From the NCBI GenBank assembly GCA_958510825.1, contig OY294047.1, forward strand, positions 45,367,365-45,431,364: a DNA stretch of 64,000 nt, written 5' to 3'. The stretch comes from Brachypterus glaber (taxonomy: Eukaryota; Arthropoda; Insecta; Coleoptera; Kateretidae). Both the position numbers and the translations under genes were made by a program. Below the pieces are notes generated by a model. It had not been told where the DNA came from. It saw nothing but the letters and a program-made list of their open reading frames with translations, and searched no databases. This document shows positions 45,898 through 57,050 of the stretch, piece by piece (position 1 is the first letter of the stretch; every line of letters begins with the position of its first letter).

Positions 45898-46812
45898 TTT
45901 AGATTTTTTATCGATATAAATAATCATTGAGGCAAAATGGCTCAAATTAATAATACTGTAAGTATATATACGCCTCAAATAAATTATAGATTCTACTTAA
46001 TCCTAGGATTGGAATCTCCTCATTTCTGCCACAAAAGTCAAAATGTCCTATAGGTAGTCCTACCTTTTCAGAAAGTTGAAATTTGCCGCGTCTTGCCTCA
46101 ATCGGCAGTCTTAATTTGGTTATTTAGATTTGCAAAGAAGAAATGAAGAAAACACTACCCCAGGAAGAAATTAAAGGGTAAAATTGCTACATTTTATAAA
46201 CGTAGAAATTAGTAAAACAGGCGAGTTGTAATAAAGAATATCATCACGCAAATGGCAAAAAAAAATAGATCATTAGGCAGGTTCAATTGTTTGTTTGAAG
46301 GATAGAATAACAATCTAGATGTTTTTTGTATAATCAAGTAACTATTAATAACCTTACTTCGAAATTCTGACATCTGTTCAGTCACTTGTTTTTTTTTTCT
46401 AGCCGACAAAAGTGTAAAGACATCTTTCCTGATAACAATCTAAGCCGTCAAGTTTATTGGCACCTCTTGAAACGTGACTTGTTAAGAATACAAGGCCTAA
46501 TCTTTTTGTCTATTAAAATGCGAAATCTATAAAAGTAAGTGCGCCAATACTTTCTATATTAATTAGAAGAATAACTCGATTTATATATATTGCCTTAATT
46601 AGAAAAAAGTAACACGATCCCATTGATAATTATAATTATACTTATATAGTGTCTATGAAAGTGATATGTCGAGGCACTCCAAAGCATTGTTTAAATATTA
46701 TACTTTCAAATGGTTATTACAGTGTGGCCCCAAATCGGGAACATACCTATTGGACCTCGTACCGGACTATTATGCTAGTAAGCTATTAGTTTAGTTTATT
46801 AGTTTAATACCC
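45898..46812. other. Unassigned, with a small exon-like patch
   Basis: Minus strand, 46428-46358: bounded by CAG and GTAAGG, reads KDVFTLLSARKKKQVTEQMS then EFR. No homologue recognised; weak acceptor. Confidence 0.25.
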
Positions 46813-46820
46813 TTCTGCCC

Positions 46821-47073
46821 CAACGAACTAATAACTCTTCTTTCTAGAATACGCATACCTTAAAATAAAGTATCGCCAACATCTCGGTTTGTTTGTAAAC
46901 AAATAGTAGATTTATTCAGGCCTGAACAATAACAATTACCAGTAACCGGTATTGTTGTCTCTGTTAGAGCAAAGATGTGCGAGTAAGACAGACGAATGTT
47001 TATGTTGCCGACGTTTTTGACAGTTTTAACGAATGAAATGCCTACTCTAGAGAGAAGAGTTATTACTTCGTTG
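46821..47073. mobile_element. hAT-like MITE, copy 2 (253 bp)
   Basis: 8-bp duplication TTCTGCCC at 46813-46820 and 47074-47081. Termini CAACGAACT and the complementary CTTCGTTG (one mismatch). Inverted relative to 16974-17227. Confidence 0.88.
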
Positions 47074-47429
47074 TTCTGCCCAGAGGTGTTCTATATTGTA
47101 CTACAGTCCGTCCAATTATGCAAGATAGTAGTTTAAAATTCCCGCGATTTTTAAGCTACATCATTGGTTAAAAACTCGTACCTTTTAACATATAAAATAT
47201 TGTGACATTTGTTGTCTATGACAATGATTGACGGTCGTTAAAGCTAATAAAAGAAGAGAAAGTTACATAAAAAAATGGTTATACTTAATGTTATTTTATA
47301 TGGTATTGAAAAAGGTTCTTTTTTGGTTTATTCTTCATACACTCACACTAAATTAGTATATTCTACATATTGAACACAAGGAAAACGTCAAATTTTTAGG
47401 TTACAATTACAACTTAAGGCCCGAGTTAA

Positions 47430-47529
47430 GGCCTATCCAGAGGCTCTTATAACAACCATTGCAAGATACATGATGACACATCAAGCATTCTTATGTACTA
47501 TGCTTGTTATGCGAGTCTTTGGATAGGCC
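47430..47529. mobile_element. Inverted-repeat MITE, family E copy 2
   Basis: GGCCTATCCAGAGGCTC at the left, GAGTCTTTGGATAGGCC at the right. The left arm lost ~40 bases relative to copy 1. Confidence 0.75.
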
Positions 47530-47785
47530 CTTTCCAGGAAAACAGTACCGACATCTCTTAATTTTTTTATACTCTACGATTTAAGCATAATTATGCTATG
47601 TATGCGCTCTGTGGTATAAAACGGGCCGCGTCCCTTACTATCTTGCATACCTGGACAAAGTATAGACTAAATCTACTATTATTTACGGCCTAAACAAAAC
47701 CGTCTCACTTTATAGTGATGTTTTCGCAGGCGCCAACTTATAAAATATCTTTAAAATTCATAAAAAGTTATCCACGTGTACATTT

Positions 47786-47970
47786 TACATTTTACATTTT
47801 TGTTTAACCTCGTACTATTCTACTTAATCAAGCATCCCTTAAGCCCAGGACTTGTGCGGGCTAGTAGTAGAGGGAACCACCGGCTTTAATTGACTTTCGA
47901 ACCAATTTATAGGGAGTGTCCGCTTCACTTACGCCTTCGCCAAATTTCACTGCAAATCGGCGCCGGTGAG
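47786..47970 (-). mobile_element. SINE copy, 5'-truncated
   Basis: Minus-strand body of the SINE at 40326: GGCGCCGATTTGC, GGTTCGAAAGTCAATTAAAG, CCTGGGCTTAAGGG. The tRNA-like head stops after the box B remnant (GATTCTCACC). Confidence 0.8.
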
Positions 47971-48533
47971 AATCGTACAACGAAATAAATTGAATTTAAA
48001 TATATATTATATAATAATCACGACTCACTTAAAACTTTACAATTAAACGAACACTTTCATGACATTACATAAAATAAAAATAAAATTAATCAAGTCCTGT
48101 GCATATCAATGATTGCGATGCTGATGCTGGAGTAAATCCGCCAAAGCGGTCACATCCGTCCCTTACATTAGTATTAAAATTACAATAACATTTACTGAGT
48201 GTATCTGCAAAGTAGTGAAGGTGGGTTCTCTTTTTTGCAATTTTTAAATATAACCTAAAGAAATGCAACACTTTTAAATAAATAACCATCTTAAGTATGA
48301 GTCACTTTGGGAAAAGGAATAAATTTACTACTAATTGATTTATTGCGTTAGTAAAGCTTTCACGTGGTTAAGTGTCATTGGGGATTATGTCGATTACGAA
48401 CCACATACAGAACATTTCAACATTTGTTTCACTTTAAATCCCACATCTTAAAGACAATTTTTTTTAACATTAACAATAGCTGAAGAGAGATAGCAATAAA
48501 ACATTAACGACATTATTTTATTACGTAAATGAG
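47971..48533. other. Unassigned, with a small terminal-exon-like patch
   Basis: Minus strand, 48204-48086: acceptor CCACCTTCACTACTTTGCAG, then TLSKCYCNFNTNVRDGCDRF and further residues to LICTGLD and TAA. It is moderately coding-like but unrecognised. Confidence 0.25.
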
Positions 48534-49004
48534 TTAATAGTGTATTAGTACTAGTACTAGTACTACTAGTACTTTAGAAAATTGTGCGCTAAAAACGTGT
48601 TATGAAACGAGTGCTTTATACAATTTTTTCTATTTTGCTCTAAAATTTAAAAAAAACTTACAATTGATGACTGATTTAGGGATTTTTGTTTTGGCGTGGC
48701 ATTACAGTTTACACCATGTTTAAAATTCTAAGAACAAATGATATTTTGATATATTTTATAGTAATTTATTTTCTTTTTTACTGCAATTAACCAAGCCACA
48801 ATTTTAACATGGAAAATATAACTTAAACACAAAATTTTGTAGAAAATTCAACTTTAAAGCGACATTGTCATTTGCACGGATAACGTCAAGCGATAGGCCA
48901 GGTCTGTTGCCAACCCAAAAGAACAAAAAGTACAGACCTCTTATGGGCCTATAAGAACACGCAAAATGCGTGTGATTATGAGCTTATAAGAGTCGCAAAA
49001 TAGA
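48534..49004 (+). repeat. Dispersed family R1, copy E
   Basis: Near full length: TGATTTAGGGATTTTTG, GCGACATTGTCATTTGC, TATGGGCCTATAAGAACAC, GTCGCAAAATAGA. Its 5' end has a CTAGTACTAGTACTACTAG run in place of the usual hairpin left arm. Confidence 0.8.
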
Positions 49005-49140
49005 CAAAGAAATTAAAATGTTTAGCTAAAAACTCGACTAAAACAGTATCACGTTTTAACCTGTAGGTTATGGTGCAAATATAAAATTAGCGAAAATTAG
49101 TAATTAACTTTTCACAAATAAAATCACTTGATTGACTGAT

Positions 49141-49261
49141 GCTTTGTTTGCTTGGTTTTCTTGTGGTTTTCGTTGGTGGTCGATTTGGGTGTTTTAAAGT
49201 TCCTCTAAATATCCCAAAAGTCCAAACCAGCCAAACCACAAAAAATCCAACCAAACAAAGC
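49141..49261. mobile_element. Small inverted-repeat element
   Basis: GCTTTGTTTGCTTGGTTTTC at the left against the imperfect complement GATTT..CCAACCAAACAAAGC at the right. Confidence 0.6.
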
Positions 49262-49848
49262 AACTAGGAAAATTTAATACAAAATCTAGTACAAAAGGCA
49301 ATGTAACGCCAAATTATTTCTCATATTTGGGATGAAGTTCCATAGATCTCTCATGAAAATCAAGAGCGAACTGTAAAAGTACAATGTTCAGGGACTCCCC
49401 TTTACACCATCTAAAAAAGCCTATTTTTGAATGCTTTAGAAAAAAAAAAACATGTCACGTCACTGAATTTATCCAATAACCTAGTGGAAAAAAATACATT
49501 CTTGCGAGTACCAGCAATCGCACGCAACATTCATTCAATAATAAATATCGAAAGTATAATTATTTATTGTAAAAACATTCCGCGTACCTATTATAACGAC
49601 CGATTTGTCGTCCGAGACTATTCTGCCGGCATAACTAAAAAACTCATAACTCCATAGTAATAATTCCTTAATGGGTACTAAAACTGACAATATCAAAGGC
49701 AGTGAACGTGATAACTGTGGATAGTGAACCATTTCACATGTTTTAAATCTGACATTTTTAACAGGGTAAGGGTATGATAAAATTTGAAAATATGTGCAAA
49801 TATTTTTTTATTATTGTTTATTTTGTTAAATATCTCAAGTCTAAAAGC
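49262..49848. other. Unassigned stretch
   Basis: A 76-codon plus frame (49427-49657) starts in a poly-Lys run and has no recognised product. Confidence 0.35.
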
Positions 49849-50346
49849 GCCTTTTCACGGAGCAATTTATACGCAAGTTTGGTGCTATGCAAGTTTGCTG
49901 CCAGATATAGCATGAGGACAATTGCACATTCATTTGCCTTTTCACGGAGCAAGTTGTACGAAAGTTTGGTGCTATATATTGCAAGGTAAACAGTGCTGCC
50001 AACCAGACAATTTTGACGTGTCTCTGCGTTTGTTGACAAAAACATAACCTAGTATTTGCTTTTTTAATAAAGCTTTTTAGTTAGACAGACCGGCCTATTA
50101 TTAATAATAATAATAATTATTAACATGTTCAGTTGCTACTATATTAGTAAAAAGAAATCGATTAGTAACTTTTTTCCAGGTTGGTACCATGAAAATAACT
50201 ATAAATCTTGCATGAAAATCGTCGAAAAATAGAACTTGTTCTAATAATTTGATGGCTCGAAAATAGCATCAAATTTGCCTGAATCATTCATGCAACAAAA
50301 TTTCATAGCACCAAACTTGCGTACAAATTGCTCCGTGAAAGGGCGC
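49849..50346. mobile_element. Inverted-repeat MITE, family A copy 2
   Basis: GCGCCTTTTCACGGAGCAA at the left; TTGCTCCGTGAAAGGGCGCC at the right. Interior inverted relative to 1859-2380. Divergence between copies is about 10-15 percent. Confidence 0.78.
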
Positions 50347-50505
50347 CTTCATGCTTTTTAAGCTTATGACGGCACTATTGTATTCTGCATGCATTTACAA
50401 AACGTATGGTTATTTTATTTATTCGTATTCGCTGCCGCCGAATTACCTATATACCTATTGAATTATAACGACATGGATTGGATGTTATTGTGTATACAAT
50501 TTACT

Positions 50506-51344
50506 ATGTGAGTAAAGTTAGCGAAGCAACTTTGGAAATCCAAAGTTTTGATAGCTTATTAATTTGCCGTTATTTTGCCGCTATTTAGTTGTGAATTTTT
50601 TTTTTTTGCCGTTTTTGGTTTTTTAAAATTATTTGCTGCTTCGCTAACTTTACCGTAAAGTTAGCTAAGCATCATAAGAAAAAACGATTTTTTCTAAAAC
50701 CCAACTAGGTCAGAATTTGCCGTTCTTTTGCCGTTATTTAACTGTGCAAAAACCAATTTTGTAGCTTTTGTTTTTTTTTTTTTAATTGCTGCTTCGCTAA
50801 CTTTACCGTAAAGTTAGCTAAGCATCACAAGAAAACAATATATTTTATTAAATCCAACTAGGTCAGAATTTGCCGTTTTTTTGCCGTTATTTAATTGTGT
50901 AAAAACCAATTTTGTAGCTTTGTAGTTTTTTTTTTAATTGCTGCTTAGCTAACTTATCCGTAAAGTTAGCTAAGCATCACAAGAAAAAAAAATATTTTTT
51001 TAAACTCAACTCAACAGAATTTGCCGTTATTTGCCGCTATTTAGTTGTGTAAAAATAAATATAAATATCCTAGCTTTTGTTTTTTTTACATATTTGCTTT
51101 ACACAAATCTGAACACGATGTTTTTAAACGTGGCGCCAAAGAATCTTTCCAATGTTTCAGCGCTGCCAAACTGTGGAGATTTAAGAAGTGTGGAGATTTT
51201 GAGGATATTTCAGGCATATAGTGAAAAAATAAAAACAAATTGCATAATAATAATAATAATAATTAAGTAAAAAGTCACTTAAGTAATTGACCAAGTGCAC
51301 GGGTTTGACCTTGAGGTTAGACACGACAATGATTTCTGTAATTC
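50506..51344 (-). repeat. Left inverted terminus of the foldback element
   Basis: Terminal block, about three inverted satellite monomers (GCTTCGCTAACTTTACCG), then the unique segment 51085-51344 (with GTGGCGCC and TAGACACGACAATGATTTC), which pairs with 55602-55860. Confidence 0.9.
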
Positions 51345-51562
51345 CGCCTTTGAACTACCGGCGGCAGTATGGCTTCACGCATCTATCTATCTCTGTCTTA
51401 TAACTTCGTAATAACGGCCTTGCGCACTTCGAAATACACAAGAATTTTCAAATCTGGCACGAAATTAGATTAAATTGCTATTAAATTTAGGATTTAGTGG
51501 ATTCCAAGTATTATAAAAAACTCGGCTGTAGTTACTTGTAATAAAAAACAATCACAATAAGG

Positions 51563-51564
<2 letters not shown>

Positions 51565-51599
<35 letters not shown>
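51565..51599. repeat. (AT)n microsatellite
   Basis: About 17 AT units in the spacer between the left terminus and the satellite core. The spacer 51345-51690 is otherwise unrecognised. Confidence 0.95.
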
Positions 51600-51601
<2 letters not shown>

Positions 51602-51770
51602 ACAGAGCTATTTTGTATTAAAATTTATTAATTTGTATTAAGAAAAAAACAGCGACAAAATTGATTGTTACACAACTAAATAGCGGCAAAAAACGGCAAA
51701 TTCTGACCTAGTTGGATTTTAGAAAAAATATTTTTTTCTTGTGATGCTTAGCAGCTTTACGGTAAACTTA

Positions 51771-51915
51771 GGGAACGTTCAAGTATTACGTAACGCTCCT
51801 AGGGGGGGTGGGGGTCATTTTGGAGTGTTACGCCCATGTTATAGGTAGCGTTACATGGGTTGGGCGGTGGTCGAAAATGATCACAATTTCCGTTACGTAA
51901 TACTTGAACGTTCCC
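51771..51915. mobile_element. PIF/Harbinger-like MITE inserted in a satellite monomer
   Basis: TTA at 51768-51770 and 51916-51918. Termini GGGAACGTTCAAGTATTACG and the complementary CGTAATACTTGAACGTTCCC. It interrupts one ~147-bp unit right after AAACTTA, so it arrived after the array formed. Truncated relatives: 12350-12560, 58314-58362, 59660-59705. Confidence 0.88.
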
Positions 51916-51929
51916 TTAGCTAAACAGCA

Positions 51930-54900
51930 AATATGTAAAAAAAGCTAGGAAGTTTATTTTTACAAATAACTAAATAGCGGCAAAAAAACGGATAATTCTA
52001 ATCTAGTTGGATTTAAAAAAATATATTTTTTCTTGTGATGCTTAGCTAACTTTACGGTAAAGTTAGCGAAGTAGCAATTAAAAAAAACAAAAGCTACAAA
52101 ATTGGTTTCTACACAATTAAATAACGGCAAAAAACGGCAAATTCTGACCAAGTTGTGTTTTAGAAAAATTCGTATTTTCTTATGATGCTTAGCTAACTTT
52201 ACGGTAAAGTTAGCGAAGCAGCAATTAAAAAAAACAAAAGCTACAAAATTGGTTTTTGCACAATTACATAACGGCAAAAAACGGCAAATTCTTACCTAGT
52301 TGGATTTTAGAAAAAATCGGTTTTTCGTATGATGCTTAGCTAACTTTACGGTGAAGTTATCGAAGCAGCAATTAAAAAAAAACAAAAGCTACAAAACTGG
52401 TTTCTACACAATTAAATAACGGCAAAAAAACGGCAAATTCTGACCAATTGTGTTTTAGAAAAAATCGTTTTTTCTTATGATGCTTAGCTAACTTTACGGT
52501 AAAGTTAGCGAAGCAGCAATTAAAAAAAACAAAAGCTACAAAATTAGTTTTTGCATAATTACATAACGGCAAAAAACGACAAATTCTGACCTAGTTGGGT
52601 TTTAGAAAAAATCGTTTTTTCGTATGATGCTTAGCTAACCTTACGGTAAAATTAGCGAAGCAGCAATTTAAAAAAAAAACAAATGCTACAAAATTGGTTT
52701 TTGCACAATTAAATAACGGCAAAAAAACGGCAAATTCTGACCTAGTTGTGTTTTAGAAAAAATCGTTTTTTCTTATCATGCTTAGCTAACTTTACGGTAA
52801 AGTTAGCGAAGCAGCAATTAAAAAAAACAAAAGCTACAAAATTGGTTTTTGCACAATTACATAACGGCAAAAAAACGGCAAATTCTGACCTAGTTGGGTT
52901 TTAGAAAAAATCGTTTTTTCGTATGATGCTTAGCTAACTTTACGGTAAAGTTAGCGAAGCAGCAATTAAAAAAACAAAAGCTACAAAATTGGTTTTTGCA
53001 CAATTAAATAACTGCAAAAAACGGCAAATTCTGACCTTGTTCTGTTTTAGAAAAAATCGTTTTTTGTTATCATGCTTAGCTAACTTTACGGTAAAGTTGG
53101 CGAAGCAGCAATTAAAAAAACAAAAGCTACAAAATTGGTTTTTGCACAATTAAATAACGGCAAAAAAACGGAAAATTTTGACCTAGTTGTGTTTTAGAAA
53201 AAATCGTTTTTTCTTATCATGGTTAGCTAACTTTACGGTAAAGTTAGCGAAGCAGCAATTTAAAAAAAAACAAAAGCTACAAAATTGGTTTTTGCACAAT
53301 TAAATAACGGCAAAAAAACGGCAAATTATGATCTAGTTGGATTTAAAAAAATATATTTTTTTCTTGTGATGCTTAGCTAACTTTACGGTAAAGTTAGCGA
53401 AGCAGCAATTAAAAAAAACAAAAGCTACAAAATTGTTTTTTGCACAATTAAATAACGGCAAAAAAACGGCAAATTCGGACCTAGTTGGGTTTTAGAAAAA
53501 TCGTTTTTTCGTATGATGCTTAGCTAACTTTACGGTAAAGTTAGCGAAGCAGCAATTAAAAAAAAAACAAAAGCTACAAAATTGGTTTTTACACAATTAA
53601 ATAACGGCAAAAAACGGCAAATTCTGACCTAGTTGAGTTTTAGAAAAAATCGTTTTTTCTTATGATGCTTAGCTAACTTTACGGTAAAGTTAGCGAAGCA
53701 ACAATTAAAAAAAACAAAAGCTACAAAATTGGTTTTTGCACAATTACATAACGGCAAAAAACGGCAAATTCTGACCTAGTTGGATTTTAGAAAAAATCGT
53801 TTTTTCGTATGATGCTTAACTAACTTTACGGTGAAGTTATCGAAGCAGCAATTAAAAAAAAACAAAAGCTACAAAATTGGTTTCTACACAAATAACGGCA
53901 AAAAAACGGCAAATTCTGACCAAGTTGTATTTTAGAAAAAATCGTTTTTTCTTATGATGCTTAGCTAACTTTACGGTAAAGTTAGCGAAGCAGCAATTAA
54001 AAAAAACAAAAGCTACAAAATTGGTTTTTGCACAATTACATAACGCCAAAAAAACGGCAAATTCTGACCTAGTTGTGTTTTAGAAAAAATCGTTTTTTCT
54101 TATCATGCTTAGCTAACTTTACGGTAAAGTTAGCGAAGCAGCAATTAAAAAAAAACAAAAGCTACAAAATTGGTTTTTGCACAATTACATAACGCCAAAA
54201 AAACGGCAAATTCTGACCTAGTTGTGTTTTAGAAAAAATCGTTTTTTCTTATCATGCTTAGCTAACTTTACGGTAAAGTTAGCGAAGCAGCAATTAAAAA
54301 AAAACAAAAGCTACAAAATTGGTTTTTGCACAATTAAATAACGGCAAAAAAACGGCAAATTATGATCTAGTTGGATTTAAAAAAATATATTTTTTTCTTG
54401 TGATGCTTAGCTAACTTTACGGTAAAGTTAGCGAAGCAGCAATTAAAAAAAACCAAAGCTACAAAATTGTTTTTTGCACAATTAAATAACGGCAAAAAAA
54501 CGGCAAATTCTGACCAAGTTGTGTTTTAGAAAAAATCGTTTTTCTTATTATGCTTAGCTAACTTTACGGTAAAGTTAGCGAAGCAGCAATTTAAAAAAAA
54601 AACAAAAGCTACAAAATTGGTTGTTACACAATTAAATAACGGCAAAAAAACGGCAAATTATGATCTAGTTGGATTTAAAAAAATATATTTTTTTCTTGTG
54701 ATGCTTAGCTAACTTTACGGTAAAGTTAGCGAAGCAGCAATTAAAAAAAACAAAAGCTACAAAATTGGTTTTTGCACAATTAAATAACGGCAAATTCTGA
54801 CCTAGTTGGGTTTTAGAAAAAATCGTTTTTTCGTATGATACTTAGCTAACTTTACGGTCAAGTTAGCAAAGCAGCAATTAAAAAAAAACAAAAGCTACAA

Positions 54901-55560
54901 AATTGGTTTTTACACAATTAAATAACGGCAAAAACGGCAAATTCTGACCTAGTTGAGTTTTAGAAAAAATCGTTTTTTCGTATGATACTTAGCTAACTTT
55001 ACGGTCAAGTTAGCAAAGCAGCAATTAAAAAAAAACAAAAGCTACAAAATTGGTTTTTACACAATTAAATAACGGCAAAAACGGCAAATTCTGACCTAGT
55101 TGAGTTTTAGAAAAAATCGTTTTTTCTTATGATGCTTAGCTAACTTTACGGTAAAGTTAGCTAAGCCCCTGTCGATGGACGTCAGTTGACGTGTATTTCA
55201 CGTCTATTGACGTACCATGTTTGCTGGGGCAGCAATTAGAAAAAAAAAAAAGCTACAAAATTGGTTTTTACACAATTAAATAACGGCAAAAAAACGGCAA
55301 ATTCTGACCTAGTTGGATTTTAGAAAAAATCGTTTTTTCTTATGACTTTGCGGTAAAGTTAGCTAAGCAGCAATTAAAAAAAAACAAAAGCTACAAAATT
55401 GGTATTTACACAATTAAATAACAGCAAAAAACGACAAATTATGATCTGGTTGGATTTTAGAAAAAATCGTTTTTTCTTATGATACTTAGCTAACTTTACG
55501 GTAAAGTAAGCTAAGCAGAAAATAATTTTAACCAAAACAGCAAAAAAAAATTTCACGACT
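51930..55560 (+). repeat. Tandem satellite, ~147-bp monomers (about 24 copies)
   Basis: Monomer starts (CTTAGCTAAC) at 52041, 52188, 52335, 52483 and so on, a spacing of 147-150. Each monomer has the palindrome GCTAACTTTAC-G-GTAAAGTTAGC, then GAAGCAGCAATT, an A run, CAAAAGCTACAAAATTGG, ATAACGGCAAAAAACGGCAAA, GACCTAGTTG and GAAAAAATCGTTTTTTC. Sub-variants alternate (for example GATCTAGTTGGATTTAAAAA at 53330, 54365, 54660), suggesting higher-order repeats. Repeated minus-strand frames such as CAKTNFVAFVFFNCC are by-products. Confidence 0.95.
55166..55228. mobile_element. ~60-bp insertion in a satellite monomer
   Basis: Between CTAAGC and GCAGCAATTA lies a GC-richer block with four ACGT cores (GGACGTCAGTTGACGTG, CACGTC, TTGACGTACC). 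Edges CCCCTG and CTGGGGC are weakly complementary. Unlike anything else in the array. Confidence 0.55.
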
Positions 55561-55601
55561 AAATAGCGGCAAAAATAACGGTAAATTAATAATAACGAGA
55601 A

Positions 55602-56981
55602 GAATTACAGAAATCATTATCGTGTCTAACCTCAAGGTCAAACCCGTACACTTGGTCAATTACTTAAGTGACTTTTTACTTAATTATTATTATTATTATG
55701 CAATTTGTTTTTATTTTTTCACTATATGCCTGAAATCTCCTCAAAATCTCCACACTTCTTAAATCTCCAGAGTTTTGCAGCGCTGAAACATTGGAAAGAT
55801 TCTTTGGCGCCACGTTTAAAAACATCGTGTTCAGATTCGTGTAAAGCAATTATATAAAAAAAAACAAAAGCTAGATAGTTTATTTTAACACAGCTAAATA
55901 GCGGCAAAAAAACTGCAAATTCTGATCTAGTTGGATTTAAAAAAATATTTTTTTTTCTTATGATGCTTAGCTAACTTTACGGTAAAGTTAGCGAAGCAGC
56001 AAATAATTTTAAAAAACAAAAAACGGCAAAAAAAATAATTCACAACTAAATAGCGGCAAAATACCGGCAAATTAATAATAAATAAATTAATAATAATAAT
56101 TATTATTTAAATTATTTGAAAATATAAATTATAACCTCAAAAGCTTTGAGTCGAAACACTTGTCAAACAGACAAAAGCTATCCGGCCACGTTGCATGTGC
56201 CACGTTGTCACGCTTAATTTAGAATCGCTAACTTCCTGTATATTTTGTAGCGTTTATATAGCATTTTTTTTAACAAAATTGGTTTTTACACAACTAAATA
56301 GCGGCAAAAAAACGGCAAATTCTGACCTAGTTGGGTTTTAGAAAAAATGGTTTTTTATATGATGCTTAGCTAACTTTACGGTAAAGTTAGCGAAGCAGCA
56401 ATTAAAAAAAAAACAAAAGCTACAAAATTGGTTTTCACACAATTAAATAACGGCAAAAAAACGGCAAATTCTGACCTAGTTGGGTTTTAGAAAAAATCGT
56501 TTTTTCATATGATGCTTAGCTAACTTTACGGTAAAGTTAGCGAAGCAGCAATTAAAAAAAAAAACAAAAGCTACAAAATTGGTTTTTACACAATTAAATA
56601 ACGGCAAAAAAACGGCAAATTCTGACCTAGTTGGATTTAATAAAATATATTGTTTTCTTGTGATGCTTAGCTAACTTTACGGTAAAGTTAGCGAAGCAGC
56701 AATTAAAAAAAAAAAACAAAAGCTACAAAATTGGTTTTTGCACAGTTAAATAACGGCAAAAAAACGGCAAATTCTGACCTAGTTGGGTTTTAGAAAAAAT
56801 CGTTTTTTCTTATGGTGCTTAGCTAACTTTACGGTAAAGTTAGCGAAGCAGCAAATAATTTTAAAAAACCAAAAACGGCAAAAAAAAAAAATTCACAACT
56901 AAATAGCGGCAAAATAACGGCAAATTAATAAGCTATCAAAACTTTGGATTTCCAAAGTTGCTTCGCTAACTTTACTCACAT
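55602..56981 (+). repeat. Right inverted terminus of the foldback element
   Basis: Unique segment (55602-55860, inverse of 51085-51344), then five or six monomers, then the terminal block with CTTTGGATTTCCAAAG. It is longer than the left terminus because of more monomers and a ~190-bp unrelated insert at about 56080-56270. Confidence 0.88.
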
Positions 56982-57050
56982 AATTTACTAAATACAGAAT
57001 TTTATTTGCCTTTTTATTTAGAATTATAAAAATAAAATAAAAATTTCTGT

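Larger units (their letters stand above)
50506..56981. mobile_element. Foldback-type DNA transposon with satellite core (6.5 kb)
   Basis: Flanked by identical 8-bp repeats AATTTACT (50498-50505 and 56982-56989). Termini ATGTGAGTAAAGTTAGCG and the exact complement CGCTAACTTTACTCACAT. The inverted termini stay nearly identical for more than 400 bp and contain tandem monomers. A unique ~250-bp segment follows in each (GTGGCGCCAAAGAATCTTTC on the left, inverted on the right). The core is a ~3.6 kb satellite array in the same orientation as the right arm. No transposase is encoded. The structure matches Foldback/Galileo-type elements; the 8-bp duplication would fit the hAT or P superfamilies. Confidence 0.92.

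Noticed and set aside
51960..54049. Cys/Phe-rich minus-strand protein family (frames with CAKTNFVAFVFFNCC)
   Set aside because: The frames are the satellite monomer read in one phase; they break wherever the monomer length changes.
51930..55560. CRISPR-like array
   Set aside because: Whole ~147-bp monomers are repeated with no unique spacers, in a eukaryotic setting; it is a satellite.
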